A DNA stretch of 64,000 bases from Aculops lycopersici (GCA_015350385.1 WNKI01000002.1:6489500-6553499); one strand, 5' to 3'. Counted from the first letter of the stretch, positions 1 through 12,097 are shown. Notes: generated by a model not told the origin, from the letters alone. A program made the numbers and translations.

Positions 1-43
<43 letters not shown>
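1..43. repeat. (CT)n microsatellite at the window edge
   Basis: Uninterrupted CT dinucleotides run from the first base to about position 43. The same repeat type recurs at 16560-16590, 47100-47147, 47300-47380 and 47490-47512. It has no coding meaning. Confidence 0.9.
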
Positions 44-46
<3 letters not shown>

Positions 47-3000
47 TATGTCTAGTGGATATAAAACAAAACACTCAAGTCCTGAACTCTGGCCCAAATT
101 GCACACAGGGAATAGTTTTATCTCGTTTCAGTTTGTTAGGTTTCGTTACGACGTCTTCTACAACGACGAAATCCACTGGACGACTAACCGGCGCGCATTG
201 TGTTTAAGGATGCGACGCGACGCACGAGTGCCCACTTCACTCGGCAGCGACTGGCCGGCTGGCCCACTGACGTGACCAGCAAGTGGTTGTCCGTCCATCC
301 GGCCGAGTTTTAGTTTCGGCGGCGGCAGCGCCACCAGAACTCGGCCAAGTCCTCGAAAGGCCCCGCGACTCGCTCACTCGAAGGTCCCCTAGGCGCGCCA
401 CTCACTTGAGTGCTCGAAGCTGAAATCGGGAGTTTGAAATGAACAGGTCGTTGTTTTGTCGGATTGCCTTGGCTCGCGAGGCTGTGTTTAACAGTGAGTT
501 TGTTGTGACGCAATGCGATGCAATGTGACGTCCGAGCGTCAGGAGAGAGCGCAAACAAACGACGCCGTCTTTGTGTGATGTGCTCTCTCCTCTTGTTCGT
601 TACGCTGGCCACTTGATTTAGCAGCCAGCCAGCTAGAGAGCAAACGACTCGAAAACGAGCCAATGACGCCAGAGCAAGAGAAAGAGCAACAACAGGAGGA
701 AGAGGAAGAGAAAGAGCGACCAGACAGCCAATAGGTCAGCCAGCGTGCCGCTTGCATATTGAATAAGCGAATAATGAAATGACTGCGCTAGCCGCTCGCT
801 TTGTCGGTTGGTCGCTTGGAATTGGCCAGCTCGCCGGCCATCAAGACGGTTTAGTTTAGTTTAGTTCGACTGCAATGGATCAAACGATGCTCGCTTTTTT
901 GAAGCTTAAAACTTTCATTCACTACACAACCGAGCCCTGCCCTCACTCTCTCTCTTTTTCTCACCACACGACACGTTCCCGGTAATAGCTGCATCAGCAG
1001 CTCTAGCTGACAAACGATACTAGCTCTAGAAAACCAGAGATAGAGGCCCGATTTGCGGCGGCGGCGGCGGCGGCATCGAGTGAGAGAGTGATAAAATTGT
1101 CCGTTGGGCGCGTGAAGTTTAGCAAACGACTTGCGAGCTTACACACTTCCATCGGCTCGCACGTGATGTGGTTGCCGGTCAGTTTGCAATCGAGCGACTG
1201 AGTCTCGCACACTAGCGCCTCGAGCTAGACAAGCGAGCGGCAAGCTAGTTAGCTGGACGACGACGACGAGTCATTCGGTCGACAGACTGGCGACGAGGAG
1301 TTTCGTCTCGTTGGTTCCCTTTGTTTTATCTCTACTTTCTCAGCTCTCACTGTGAGATCTCATTGTTAGACTCAATGTAGTCGTTCGGTTCGCTTCTGTT
1401 GAGTAGAATTGACCGAATTTCGAATAACTACCTGTGCGAGCCAGCAGACAGGCCGCCCGGTAGACGGGTGGCCAGGTAAGCGGAAGTTGAGAAGGCGGCG
1501 ACGTCGCGCTGGTGGTCGTCGTGGTTGCTCCTGGTTGAAGAAGGAACAAACTGACTGGCTCCGCAAAACTGACCGCCGATGAGGGCATTGTGATTGCTCT
1601 CTTTCAAGCTGCGCGTTTCAACCAAGTTACCTGAAATGTTGCTGCCGAGCTCGTGTATGAGCTGAGCTGTCGGGCTATCGACGATCCGCCGACTGCCACC
1701 GCAGAGACAAGCCCAGTGACCGGAAATTTATTCTCCGTCGTTAGACAATCTAAAGTTCGGTTTCATGTGGAATATGAATCAGAGGAAGAAGGAGGAGGAT
1801 GAAGTAGAAACCTGCTCTCTTCTTCCCATCAACTATTCCGGCAAACTATTCCTTTGTGTCAGTTGGACGCCATTGAACTTTTGTCTTTACTCCACCAATC
1901 GGCCCCAACCACCGGCTCCGTGGCTCGGTTGACGGGACGCCACTGCTGCAGCGCCGTCAAGTTTGCGCAAAATGTTAACCGGCAACACGAACTCGCTCGA
2001 CCCGATGTCTAGAGTCAGGTAATAAGATATAAAATAAGTTTCTCCTCCTCCTCTACTTCTCTTACGGGAACCAGTAGACTGAACTTCAGTCATGTTGTCC
2101 GCTGCGCTGCGCCCCTCGCCAGCCACCGGAAGTTGCAAGGCGGTCAGGTTGCAGTTCCATTAGGCTCGCGTGTGGCAATCGCTCACACGCGCTGGTGGCC
2201 AGCTAGTCAGGTGGGCTTTTGTTCCTCTTCGTGCCGACATCACTGAATCGATCGACCGGTTGGTTCCGTTTTGTTCCGTTCCGTTCGGTTCGCTTTGGAT
2301 CGATCCCTTTGTTGGCAAATCTGGAACTGATTCATCCCCTGATATGTGGCCTCAAAAGCATAGACTCACAAAGTGCTCACCTGAAACCCCGGAAGCGCCA
2401 CCTAAATCGCCATCAATTTGATGGCGTCAGTTTGAGACAGAGGCCAGATTTTACTGATGAGCAGCGGAAAAGTTTTCAGTTTTTCTCCCTATCTCGTTGG
2501 GGTCAAATTAAACCGAAACTCCCCCCCCACCTCTCATTCTGGCTACTTTGATCTCGAACCACTTAACTCGAAGCGAGCGAGTGGAATGGCTGGCCGGCTG
2601 TTGCTGTCGCATCATTGAGTGCCTATTTGAGGAAGATAAACTGGCGAGTCGATTTTGAGTTAGAGGGGGAAAAGGGAAGCGTCTGTATCATGGTCACGGA
2701 TTTGTGTTTATTTTCGAGCTCGACTTTGAAATCACAACGGCGGTCAAAAGAGCAGCGCCAACTCTCAACGCCACTCTCTCACTTTGGTTTACAATTTGCC
2801 TCTATGAAATTGGAAAAATTTTCCAACCCCCTAACGCCAATTTATTTGCCACTAGATCATCCGGCTGGTAAGCGGGTTGGCTCTTGGTCGCCAACCAGAT
2901 CCAACGAAAGATTTCTATTGCTGGCCCAAAGGAGCAAGCGAAGCGATTGTCGCTAGGCGCCCCCAGTTTGCCCGCCTCAAGACCTAAGCGGCGAGCGAGC

Positions 3001-5858
3001 GGCAGACTGAGTCAACTAGACTCAAGACACAAAATGAGCAGCGATGAGTCGGGCTACGCTCGCTCTAGTTGAGTAGTGTTCGCGGATGTGACGCAATTTA
3101 TTTAATGTTTGTCACACACACACACCAAACTTGGCTGGCAAAAAGAGCAAAGCGCTGGAGTTGCTAGCACATGCACTTCCGGCATAAAGAAGTATAAGTT
3201 TGTGTGGCGCGGGTTGTGAACTCACACGCCCACCTGCCAGCCAACCAGCCTGACGAGAGTGGAAGTTTGTATAGATTGGTGCGCTGGAAGTGGCAGTAGC
3301 GGTGGACTAGTAAGCAAGTGAGCAAACAAACGAGCGAGGAGAAAGAACCATAAACCCAAACCGCAAACCAACGAAATCTTGCCCCTGCGCTCGCGAGTTG
3401 CTCTTTCCCCCTCAATTGGTCCGGCCCTCCATCTCGTCGCATAAAATCTCAAGGCGAAACCAAACCAAACCAAACCAAACCTAACAGAACCAGACGAGAC
3501 GAGACGAGACTGCGCATGGTATCAAGTTGCTTGTGTAGGTAGTATCGAGTTTTATTGAGTGCCGCCGCTGCTGATTTGGCGCTAAAACAAACCGCCAACT
3601 TGCATCGCTTTAGCCGCTCACTCAGTCGTGGCTCACTGGTTGGTGGTCGCATCACTCTTTGGCTGCAGACTTGAACTGGCGAGCTTGGCTTTCATCCAGC
3701 CAGTGGTTAGGCCACCAAAACAAGTGGCGCTTTCCTTGCGCGGCCAATTGAGTTATCGACAAGCGACGTCGACTGCGGTGGCCGTCATTACTCAAGCTCG
3801 CCGTCCATTGAATGCTCAGATTCGTCGCTTAGCTGATGTTATTGTTTGCTAACTCGACAAACAAGCAACCACTTGCTTAAGCAACGAGCGGCGCGACCGC
3901 AAGCACTGCACCCCACTGTGCAGTGTTTCGGTCTCTTTGTTGGTTCGAGCTGGTTTGGTTGGGCTCATTGGAGGAGAGGGCAAAAATTAGATCAAGAAAA
4001 CCAAAGGCGAGGAGACGAAAAAACTAAGATTGTTTAGGGAGCAGAGAAACGGACCAAAGTCTCGAATAGAATGCTTCACTGAGTTCCCTTTCTCTCACTC
4101 TTTTTTGCTTGATTTTGCTGCCACCCGTCTTGACGCCAACTTAACTTGCGCCCTTACCACTTGGTCCGTCGGTCAAATTGCCGGCTGGCAACATTAGCAG
4201 CACGAGGGGAAAATTTTCTCCGATTGGTGGGCGCCTCTCGTCGTCCGCGGGAGTCGAGGGGCGAGTCGAGTGGAATCGAGTCAGTGGCTTGGTTTAGCGG
4301 CGCCAACCGGAAGTTGACGAGACTCGGGTGAGCAACGCGGTCTTTTGGTTGGTATCTTAGTTCATTAGAGCAAATTATTACCATTCGTTGACTCATTGAG
4401 TGAGTTGGTAACAGAGAGAAAGGAAGAGTCTCGCCATTTGACCTCCATTGTCGCTGGCGACAAGCTTGGCAACGAGACGACGACCAAGCGTCAGCTTCCT
4501 CGCTCTCTTTTTTGTCCCGGTTGTTGTAGTTGTAGTTGTATTCTGCTCACACGAAACGATTCGAAGTGAAAAGCGAGCAGCTCATATTGCAAACGACGAG
4601 CGAGTTGACGTCACCGACGAGTCAATCTGCGCGCTAACTGCCAACCAGTCGATTGGTCGTCATATTGGAGGAAGCAGAGAGAAAGAGAGAAACGGAAACA
4701 AAGTGCCACCGACTCACTAGTGGCCATTTAGAGGCGAGAAGTCATCAATCTAGAGGTTCAATTTGCAACTGCACAAGTTGAAGCGGCGACTTTGCAGTGG
4801 CAGTCGTCGTCGTCGTTTTGGTGGTTCTTGTTGTTGTTGCCTTGGGTGCCCTGGCCGCCCCCACCGCCGTGGCCACGAGGAAAGCGAGTGGCTCGTTTTT
4901 TGTCCACTCAGCAGTGATTGTGCAGTTGTTGGCCTCAAATTCGAAGGAAAGAGGCGCACACCTGTGTGTTTGTTGCTGCTGTTGCGCAATCACTGCCGCT
5001 CCAATTTGCCAACCAAAAAGAGTAGACCAAATTTACTGCCTTCAAAAAACTCCCACTCCAAACTTCAAGATTCGAAGCTGATTTTCTGCAAGCTCATGGT
5101 GAAACTTCAACTCTCCGTCGCTCGAAAACCAAACTGAACCAACAACAGGAAGTTGGAATTACCTGACCTACGCAGCGACTAACCAGACTCGTCTCTGGCT
5201 CGCCAAGCGAGCGGAAGGGTTCAAGCTTCGTTAAGCAGCCACTAGCTCTCCCACTGGCACACAGTTGCGAGTTTGCGAGTCCAGTTGTTGGTCGGGGGCG
5301 AGGGTGGTTTGCTCTCGCTGTGAGTTTTCTAATATGATACAACGGGAAACGCGTTGAAACTCTAAGCTCACTGGTCGCTTTAGAGTTGGTTCTTGGTTTT
5401 GGAAACTTTTTTGGCTCAATCGAAAAAACATTCCAGTGTTTTTCCTTTCCCCTCTCCCTCCCTCCCTCCCTTTGGTTTGAAGTCATCTAAACGGAACCGA
5501 CGGTGACGCCGATGGCAGCCAAGAGAAGGGATGAGAAACTTTATCTTCCGGGTATTTAGCTGGCAAACGACACAGACCAGTGACAATAATCATCGAGTTG
5601 CCTGCGCCGACTGACTGACCGAAGCTAGAACCAGACTGAAGTTGGAAACGCTATGTTCTGATAAGAGCGTATCTACTGCAACAAACTCTCGCAAACCACT
5701 GAACAGTGGGAAAGAGCGCTGACGAGCAACCGGCGACTTCCGGCCACTACAACAAAATAACGGTTCGCGCCGGCGACTGTGTGTTATTTTGTGTGATTAT
5801 TATGTACACGGCAAGGGGATTTTGTTTGCTCGTTACTTTTATGTAGTAACTTAATTTA
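44..5858. other. Gene-poor region upstream of the mariner element
   Basis: I find no ORF with protein-like composition on either strand. Open frames here are short, overlap in several frames and have low-complexity composition. The stretch is rich in GCTGGC/GCCAGC, CTAGC and GCGAG words. It holds CCGGAAGT or ACTTCCGG at 2126, 3175, 4317 and 5736. The missing 5' exon(s) of the muscarinic receptor (N-terminus and TM1) could lie here or left of the window. I could not locate them. Confidence 0.5.
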
Positions 5859-7170
5859 AAGCGTGTCCAATAAGTCGTGTCCCTGTTTGAGATTTGCGAA
5901 TAAACTTTGTTTTGATGACTAGAACTAGAACTGGCTACTGGATATTGTTGATACGTTTATTTGGGGTGGGCAGCTTCACTTTTAATATTGAAAGTGGTCC
6001 ATTTGTGAATGTTGAGATGAGTTTGCTGCGCCACCCTGATACTAAATTCTTTCCACTCTCGGCGGCTATCTCTTTACAAATTCGGGTTATCACAACCTTG
6101 AAAGACTTGAGGGACTTCGGTGGGCGAGTTACTTTTGAATATCTTCTTTTGACGAGGGCCCAAAATTGTTCAATAGGTCGGCCTTGTGGAAAATTGGGCG
6201 TGTTTTTGTCTTTGGCGACATACTCAATATTTTGCTCATTTAGATAGTCAACTACTTTATCGGCATAATGAATAGTCGCCATGTCAGGCCAGAATTTGAC
6301 TTGCTCAGGTCGATGGTGCTTCTCAATAAATGGTACCAGGCGCCTTTTAATACAGTTTTTCAGGTAACAATCCGAGCCCATGGTACCACTTTGGATGTAA
6401 GGGTCGCTAAAGTTTCCTTCCGAGTCGTGGGCTATCCATATCAAAAATTTCTTGCTAAACTTCTCTTTCGGTTTAAATTTGTACTTGGCGGCGACTGGCT
6501 GACCCTCGAATTCTGTATAATAATTGTTACCTGGAACTTGCATTGGGTCCAATGGGATATAAGACTCATCATCTTCGATCAAAATTTTACTTCCTCCGGA
6601 TGGTACCAGTGATTTGTAAATTTGGCGAGCTCCTCTTATTATCCTCTCCTCTTGGTTATTTATCATTTTTGGAGCCAATTTTTGCTTATATGTTTTGCCG
6701 CCGAGATCCTTCTTAATATTGGCACATGTAGATTTGCTCACTTTTGCTTTGGTTGCTAATGATCTCACACTTATGATGGGATTGTCTTTGTATTCTCTTA
6801 ATATCACCCTCTTTGCATTCTTGGTTGCTTGTGTAACAGGTCGACCAGTAATAGGTTTAAAATTGCTGGTACCGGTCGCCTGGTACCTTTCTATCGCTCG
6901 TCTAATAGTTTTTATATTGTAATTTTGCTCTTTAAAGTGGTCAATAGTCACTTTCTTATCACTAGAATGAGCCAGGAAAAAGTTGACAATTTCCTGGGCT
7001 CGAAATTGCTTTTGGGCTAGAGAAGCCATAACAAAAATATATACAATTAACATATTGAAAGAATCTAAACATGACAGCCGACAAGAAGGAGTTAAATTTG
7101 ATCCGCCAAAAGATCACATGGCGCGAGGTTTATTGTTGACATTTAGGGTCACGACTTATTGGACACGCTT
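5859..7170 (-). mobile_element. Complete Tc1/mariner-superfamily DNA transposon (DD37E type)
   Basis: The 1,312 bp element has matching terminal inverted repeats of about 25 bp. Each end starts AAGCGTGTCCAATAAGTCG when read inward, with one difference near base 22. It is flanked by a TA duplication at 5857-5858 and 7171-7172, the hallmark of Tc1/mariner insertion. A single full-length transposase ORF fills the interior. Intact ends, an intact target duplication and an open ORF suggest a recent, possibly autonomous copy. It lies in non-coding DNA 5' of the muscarinic receptor exon. Confidence 0.93.
5935..7053 (-). CDS. Tc1/mariner-like transposase, DD37E catalytic spacing
   Basis: This 372-residue ORF starts at an ATG at 7053, or more likely at the second Met (7029), giving a protein that begins MASLAQKQFRAQ. 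The first about 110 residues form a paired-type helix-turn-helix region with a GRPVT linker between the two halves. The catalytic core is visible: a first Asp in ILIEDDESYI, a second in KFWPDMATIHYAD, and a Glu in PNFPQGRPIEQFW. I count 37 residues between the second Asp and the Glu, which matches the DD37E branch better than Tc1 (34) or mariner (34, with Asp as the last residue). By family knowledge it binds the element ends and catalyses cut-and-paste transposition in the nucleus. There is no frameshift or stop. It is the only ORF of the element and lies between its inverted repeats. Confidence 0.93.
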   Translation of the reverse strand: MLIVYIFVMASLAQKQFRAQEIVNFFLAHSSDKKVTIDHFKEQNYNIKTIRRAIERYQATGTSNFKPITGRPVTQATKNAKRVILREYKDNPIISVRSLATKAKVSKSTCANIKKDLGGKTYKQKLAPKMINNQEERIIRGARQIYKSLVPSGGSKILIEDDESYIPLDPMQVPGNNYYTEFEGQPVAAKYKFKPKEKFSKKFLIWIAHDSEGNFSDPYIQSGTMGSDCYLKNCIKRRLVPFIEKHHRPEQVKFWPDMATIHYADKVVDYLNEQNIEYVAKDKNTPNFPQGRPIEQFWALVKRRYSKVTRPPKSLKSFKVVITRICKEIAAESGKNLVSGWRSKLISTFTNGPLSILKVKLPTPNKRINNIQ

Positions 7171-7172
7171 TA

Positions 7173-9190
7173 TTATTGCAAGTTTCTCTACAAAGAGTAC
7201 AGGTTTTTCAAGTACTTTTTCCTTTCAGTTTTGGATTTTTCCTTTCAAAGATTGAATTAACTTTTTGTAGTTTGCAACCTATTGAAGGTAATGTACGAAT
7301 CTTAGGCCAGTCAAAGAAACGCGCATAAAACTATCTTCTGATACAAATTCTTTCGTGTGCCATCCAAATTCATAGAGCAAAAATGTTGTTGCGAACCCTT
7401 TATTGCGACGACCAGCCGCTTCTTTCCGATTTGTGTTGAGTTTTGCGAAGACTCTGGACCCTCTGTCTCTTGAGTTGGCGTAGTTCCCTACTTAGCGAGC
7501 GCCCACCTGAGGAGCTCTTGGGCCCGGCGCACTGCTCAGTCCGAGGGCAGAGATAATTGAATGTGGCCGCAAAACGCGTTAGTTTTTACCTCGCCGCCTT
7601 TTGTGCCTCGAAGATTGACGACAAGTTGATGAGTCGCCAGGATCTCGAGGAGACCAACTGACTTGCGATAAATCGATTTCTGTGATTGAGTTAAGACCGA
7701 CCTCTCCCTCTCTCGCCCTTTCCCATCAGAAGAGGGAAAGGGCGAGAGAGGGAGAGGTTCGAGTTGGTTAGTTGGAGTGTTGGCTTAGCGAGACTTTGGA
7801 TCTAACTCGCTCTTGGTGGCTAAATCGACTAACAGGATCAAAACTCGCGTTTGTTTCTCGCACTATCCATGTGACTCTCGAGTCACTAACTCCCGGCATT
7901 GGATCGAAACCTTTGTCGCTACTTTTTTGAGCGCCGATTGGAGAGGCGAGGCGAGGCAAAGCAAAGTAGAGTTAACAAGACGAGGCTAACGAGAGAGAAA
8001 GAGAGAGGAGCTCACGCTAATGACTGTGAAATTTCAATCGAAATAAGCTGTAGAAGGAGGAACTCAAGTTTAATTTGAGCTCCTCGTAGGGAAAGGAGGG
8101 TAGATTAACTAGCAAGGAGGGATCGAGTAACGCAGCCTGGCGTCTGCGGCCAAGTCGCTAGGCGCACTCGTCGCGCGTTATCTCGCCTCCGCTCGCTTTG
8201 TTGGGTTGGTGTGCTCCAAGTTGGTTGGTAAGCTTGAAAACAAGTGCGTTTAAGTATAAGTCGCAAGCAGTATACCAACTTCCGGCTGACAGACTGACTA
8301 ACTGACGGCAAGCGTCAGTCAGTCGGTTAGTCGAGTTAACGTCAAGCTCAATGACTGGAGGCGTGCTGGCCGCCAACGCAAATCGATCCTTGCAACAGAT
8401 AGTGTAGCAGAGTCAAACTAACGGATTAATCTCATTGCCTTTTCACTTGTGTGTGGTCCACACCAGTGGAACTTGAGTGATTTACTTGGTTAGGCGCCAA
8501 AATGGTGGTTGTGTTGCTAGCGACGCCGACAAGCTAGTAGGCAACTTGACTCACCGGCTCCTCGCTTCCTGATTTGGTTCTAGCGACGCAACTCGCTGAT
8601 CATCAACTTTTCTCTTGTCTCAGGTAAGCGACGAGATAATTATCTCTGCCCGAGACTCGACTCAAAAACTACGGCTTAGCTTAGCACACTTCCGGTGGGC
8701 GCCCAACTCCAGCGATTGTCTTGCGCCTCGCAGGCGAAAAAGGGGCGTCTGCTGAGGGGCGATAAAATTTCTAGTCAATAAATGAAGCCCAAAGCGTCAC
8801 TGCAAATCCATATGATTGACAGATTGAAATTTGAAAAGTTACATTCTCTTTCGCGTGAAAGTTTAGTCCTTTTTGCAGCAGTTTGGCTGCTTTCCAATCT
8901 GTTGTTGTGATTTGTGAAAGTTTATTCGCGAAAAGAAACACGAAATCTCCACCAACCACCTGATTGTCTGTGACTGGCCACTCAAATACTGACTTTCTAT
9001 TTCCAACTCCAAATCAACGATTACTAAAACGGAACTGTCGCGACAAAATCCAACTCCAACAAACTCTCCAAACAAAAATCTCGACGCCATTACGCGCGAC
9101 AAACTAAATGTGAAATAACGCAACTCACCAACGTAAAATTCAAAACACTGACAACGACAACAACCGAACTGACAACCAAACCAAACAAAA
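7173..9190. other. Non-coding stretch between the mariner element and the (CCGAA)n tract
   Basis: No supported gene. It contains the perfect hairpin at 7700-7758 and an imperfect 20-bp stem-loop at about 8287-8333. ACTTCCGG occurs at 8278 and 8688. Short ORFs on both strands overlap one another and look random. Confidence 0.5.
7700..7758. repeat. Perfect 25-bp inverted repeat with 9-nt loop
   Basis: The left arm (7700-7724) and right arm (7734-7758) are exact reverse complements, separated by 9 nt. One strand is pyrimidine-rich (CTCTCC/TCTCG type) and the other purine-rich. Such a perfect snap-back can arise by template switching during replication, and a transcript would fold into a 25-bp hairpin. 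No coding potential overlaps it. Confidence 0.9.
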
Positions 9191-9265
9191 CCGAACCGAA
9201 CCGAACCGAACCGAACCGAACCGAACCGAACCGAACCGAACCGAACCGAACCGAACCGAACCGAA
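9191..9265. repeat. (CCGAA)15 pentanucleotide array
   Basis: Fifteen perfect tandem CCGAA units. Read on the other strand they are TTCGG units, one base different from the arthropod telomere repeat TTAGG. The array ends 23 bp before the inferred 3' splice site of the muscarinic receptor exon, where a polypyrimidine tract would normally lie. Confidence 0.97.
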
Positions 9266-9288
9266 CCAACATTTGAATTTGAGCTCAG

Positions 9289-9404
9289 CCTACAAACTGT
9301 ATCAAATTATTTCCTGCTCAGCCTGGCGCTAGCCGACCTGCTCATTGGGCTCATCTCAATGCCGCTGTACACTTTGTACCTACTTTTAAACTATTGGCCA
9401 TTAG
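9289..9404 (+). CDS. mAChR: Muscarinic acetylcholine receptor, internal exon with TM2 (5' partial gene)
   Basis: The frame reads LQTVSNYFLLSLALADLLIG and continues through the end of TM2 to ...LLLNYWPL. This matches the intracellular loop 1 to TM2 region of muscarinic receptors, including the Asp of TM2 (LALAD). The 3' end is a clear donor (TTAG|GTAAGT) that splits a Gly codon, which the exon at 22747 completes. The 5' boundary is inferred from the AG at 9287-9288. It is weak because the upstream sequence is a CCGAA array rather than a pyrimidine tract, and the frame stays open upstream. The exon(s) for the extracellular N-terminus and TM1 were not found. Confidence 0.85.
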
Positions 9405-10987
9405 GTAAGTAGAAAGAGTTTGGTTGTAACTTTGTTTCCTTTTTTATGATTTAGATTTGGTTTAGTTATTTTCAGTTGTTGTTTCTGTTGCAAATTCACA
9501 ACTGTAAACAACAACTCAACTCGTTGAGTTGTACCTCGACGAGCAACCGACTGACTAGCGCTAGAGTGGGATGTAAACTCTATTTTCCGTAATTTTGCCA
9601 GCAGCGACCATGAGAGTTCAGTTGAAAGTTTTGTGCATATCGGATCCTTGGATAGAAAAATGAAAGTTTACTGCGTGCTTCATCTCACATTGAAAATGTG
9701 GAGTAGCTGCCGCCACCGACGAGGCCAACTCCATAATGTAGTTGTCGCCTCAATCGATCATGACGCCGGCGCTTGTGGCAATGGTTCATAGCGGCAGATG
9801 CATACCCTTCCTCCTAACTATTCGGCTGAGTACAGTAGCCCCAAGCTTCAAGCCAACTGGCAAGCTAGCCAACCAAATGGCTTGAGTAACTCGCCGAGTT
9901 GCGCCAAGATCCTTTATCTATTTGGTGGCATCGCGCAACGCGTTAGTCTACAACTCGAATCTGCTTGCTACTCGCATCAAGTGTGCAGTAATGGAATTTG
10001 AATTTGGAGTTGAAATAGCGGCAACGTCAAGCATAACTAGAAATTCAAAAGGCAGCAAGCTGGAGGCACAGGAAACCTAATGGGAGGCTCACTTTGCTTT
10101 GCTGCCAACGAGTAGCGCGCGTAACTCTCCATTCGAGTAGCACACATAACCAAACAACAGCTACATTCTTATTCACGAAACCAGGGGAGCCAAAAGAGCA
10201 ACGAAACAACCACCACTAACGCAATTCGCTCCGTTGCTCATGATGCTGGAGAAGTGAGACGCCCGTTTGTATTGTTGCCTTGGCTCTTTTTGCTCGAGAT
10301 AGAGGCTCTACAAACCTTGAGCCAAATCAAAGGGGTTGAAACCGGCGCGCGTTGATTGCAAATCTTCGCCCACCGGCTGGCCGAGCGTTAGAAAATGAGC
10401 ATCGCGAGCTCGCCCAAAACCGGCACGATCCAAACTGGCGCCGCTAACAATCCGCCCTGCGCGCTGGTCAGCAAGCAGCAACTTCATTAGCCGCCCACAT
10501 GAAACTCTCGACCAGACCGCTAACTGGACGCGCTAGCTGCCGCCACCAAGCTCAACGCCAACCAAGACACTAGAGCGAGAGTAGAGGTTTGCGAGCAAGT
10601 CAGGCAAAAACTATTAGCTAGCCGCGAGATTTTGCTAGTCATACGTAGAAAGAAATAGACCGAGAGAGAGAGAGAGAGGAACTTTGCGAGGAGCGCCACT
10701 AAATCAGCAGCTCGCTTGAGAGACTGCATTGCATTGCACTGCACTAAAATGTGAACAAGTTGCCTCTACCTCGCTACTCGACGCGCCGACCGGAAGTGAA
10801 GTGCACACAATGAGCTTATCTCTGTCGCGCGCTAGCTCTCTCTCCGTCGCACCTTTGCGCCAACTTCTGCACCAACTCTCGCCGTAAATTTGCCTTCAAG
10901 TTCATTTTTATTATATGCGTCCCTCTCTCTCTCGCTGTTAGTCTGCAAAAGAATCAGAGCAGAGGCGTTTTTGAGACATGGGCCAGC

Positions 10988-11012
10988 GAGGGAGAGAGAG
11001 AGAGAGAGAGAG
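10988..11012. repeat. (GA)n microsatellite
   Basis: A GA-dinucleotide run inside the large intron. A shorter one lies at 10662-10678. Confidence 0.8.
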
Positions 11013-11497
11013 CGAGAAAGAAGCGAACCAAAACCAAGGAGGCGAGAGGAAAAAGAGGAAACTCGATGTAGCAGCAACACAATTAAGCCTCTCACCTGAG
11101 GCACACGCACAAACTTGCTCGGGAGAGGGGAAGCTCCAGATAACTCGAGCTTCCTGAGTGGAGTCGTGCAAATTCCGGCCAACCGGCTGCCGCCACAGCA
11201 AACTCGTGCCTCCCTAGGTCACCCACTTGCCTGCTGACAATTGAGCTGCAGCTCACAAGAAGCTCGGCGAGCTCAACATTGCATCTCGCCCCGCTACCTG
11301 CTGCCGTGTCTATTTGTTAATTCGATTTGCGAGACTCCCGGATCCGCCACCCAAACCCAGGGACCACTCTGGGGCTAGCTGCCGACGCTGAATCCGCTCC
11401 CTTTCTGTCGTGGCGTCTAGTTGATTGGCGACGGGCTCTCAGGAGTGGTGGTGGTGCTGCTCAAGTGGTTGGGTCCCATGGGCAAGGGAGTTAATTC

Positions 11498-11567
11498 TGA
11501 AGGTTACCTGATTTCGAATGTGCCACCTAGTTGGCGAGGTGGCATATTCGAAATCAGGTAACCTTCA
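11498..11567. repeat. Near-perfect 31-bp inverted repeat with 8-nt loop
   Basis: The left arm (11498-11528) and right arm (11537-11567) are reverse complements except for one transition, which would be a G-U pair in RNA. The loop is 8 nt. The flanking bases do not pair. It lies in the 13.3 kb intron. It is more perfect than a typical animal microRNA precursor, so a recent snap-back duplication, a foldback remnant or a young hairpin-RNA locus are the main options. Confidence 0.9.
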
Positions 11568-11896
11568 AGAGCGGAATTTGGATAACCGTCAGCCCGTCGG
11601 CTACCACAGGGCAAGCGGAAGTGGGCGATGGAGTTTAGTATCCCACGCCCAAGGTACTGAGTAATTGGAGGCCGACCTAGAAACCGATAAACAGGAGGAG
11701 CTTTAACATGGAATAGGGAATCACAAACATACGCGCATACACAAAAGACTCGGGTTATGGAGAGTTGGCAAAAGAGACTGCCGTTAAGGTGCCGGAAGTG
11801 GAATGGCAACGTTGCCTTGAGGATCGGGGGTTACGTTTGGGTTAACTTGAGACGCTTTCTTGTTTGACATTATCATTATCATTACTATTATATCAT

Positions 11897-11950
11897 TATT
11901 ATTACTACTACTACTACTACTGTTACCATTATAGTTATAGTTATAGTTAT
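11897..11950. repeat. (TAC)n / (TTATAG)n simple repeat
   Basis: Tandem TAC trinucleotides followed by TATAGT hexamers inside the intron. No gene overlaps. Confidence 0.8.
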
Positions 11951-12097
11951 TGCCTTAGCCGCTATCTTTGCATCGAAGAATCTGACTGGATTGAATTGAA
12001 TCGAAAACTTGACCAGTTGGTTGGTAAATTTTACGACCACATGTGATATTTTTCCCTTTTTTACTAGAAATTGAATCGCGTTAAGAGGTAACACTCA

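Noticed and set aside
8287..8333. Imperfect stem-loop (about 16 of 20 pairs) as a microRNA precursor
   Set aside because: Pairing is interrupted, the sequence is a GACT-type simple repeat, and no known microRNA seed was recognised.
9090..9272. Minus-strand ORF with repeated RFGSV units
   Set aside because: It is simply the translation of the CCGAA array.
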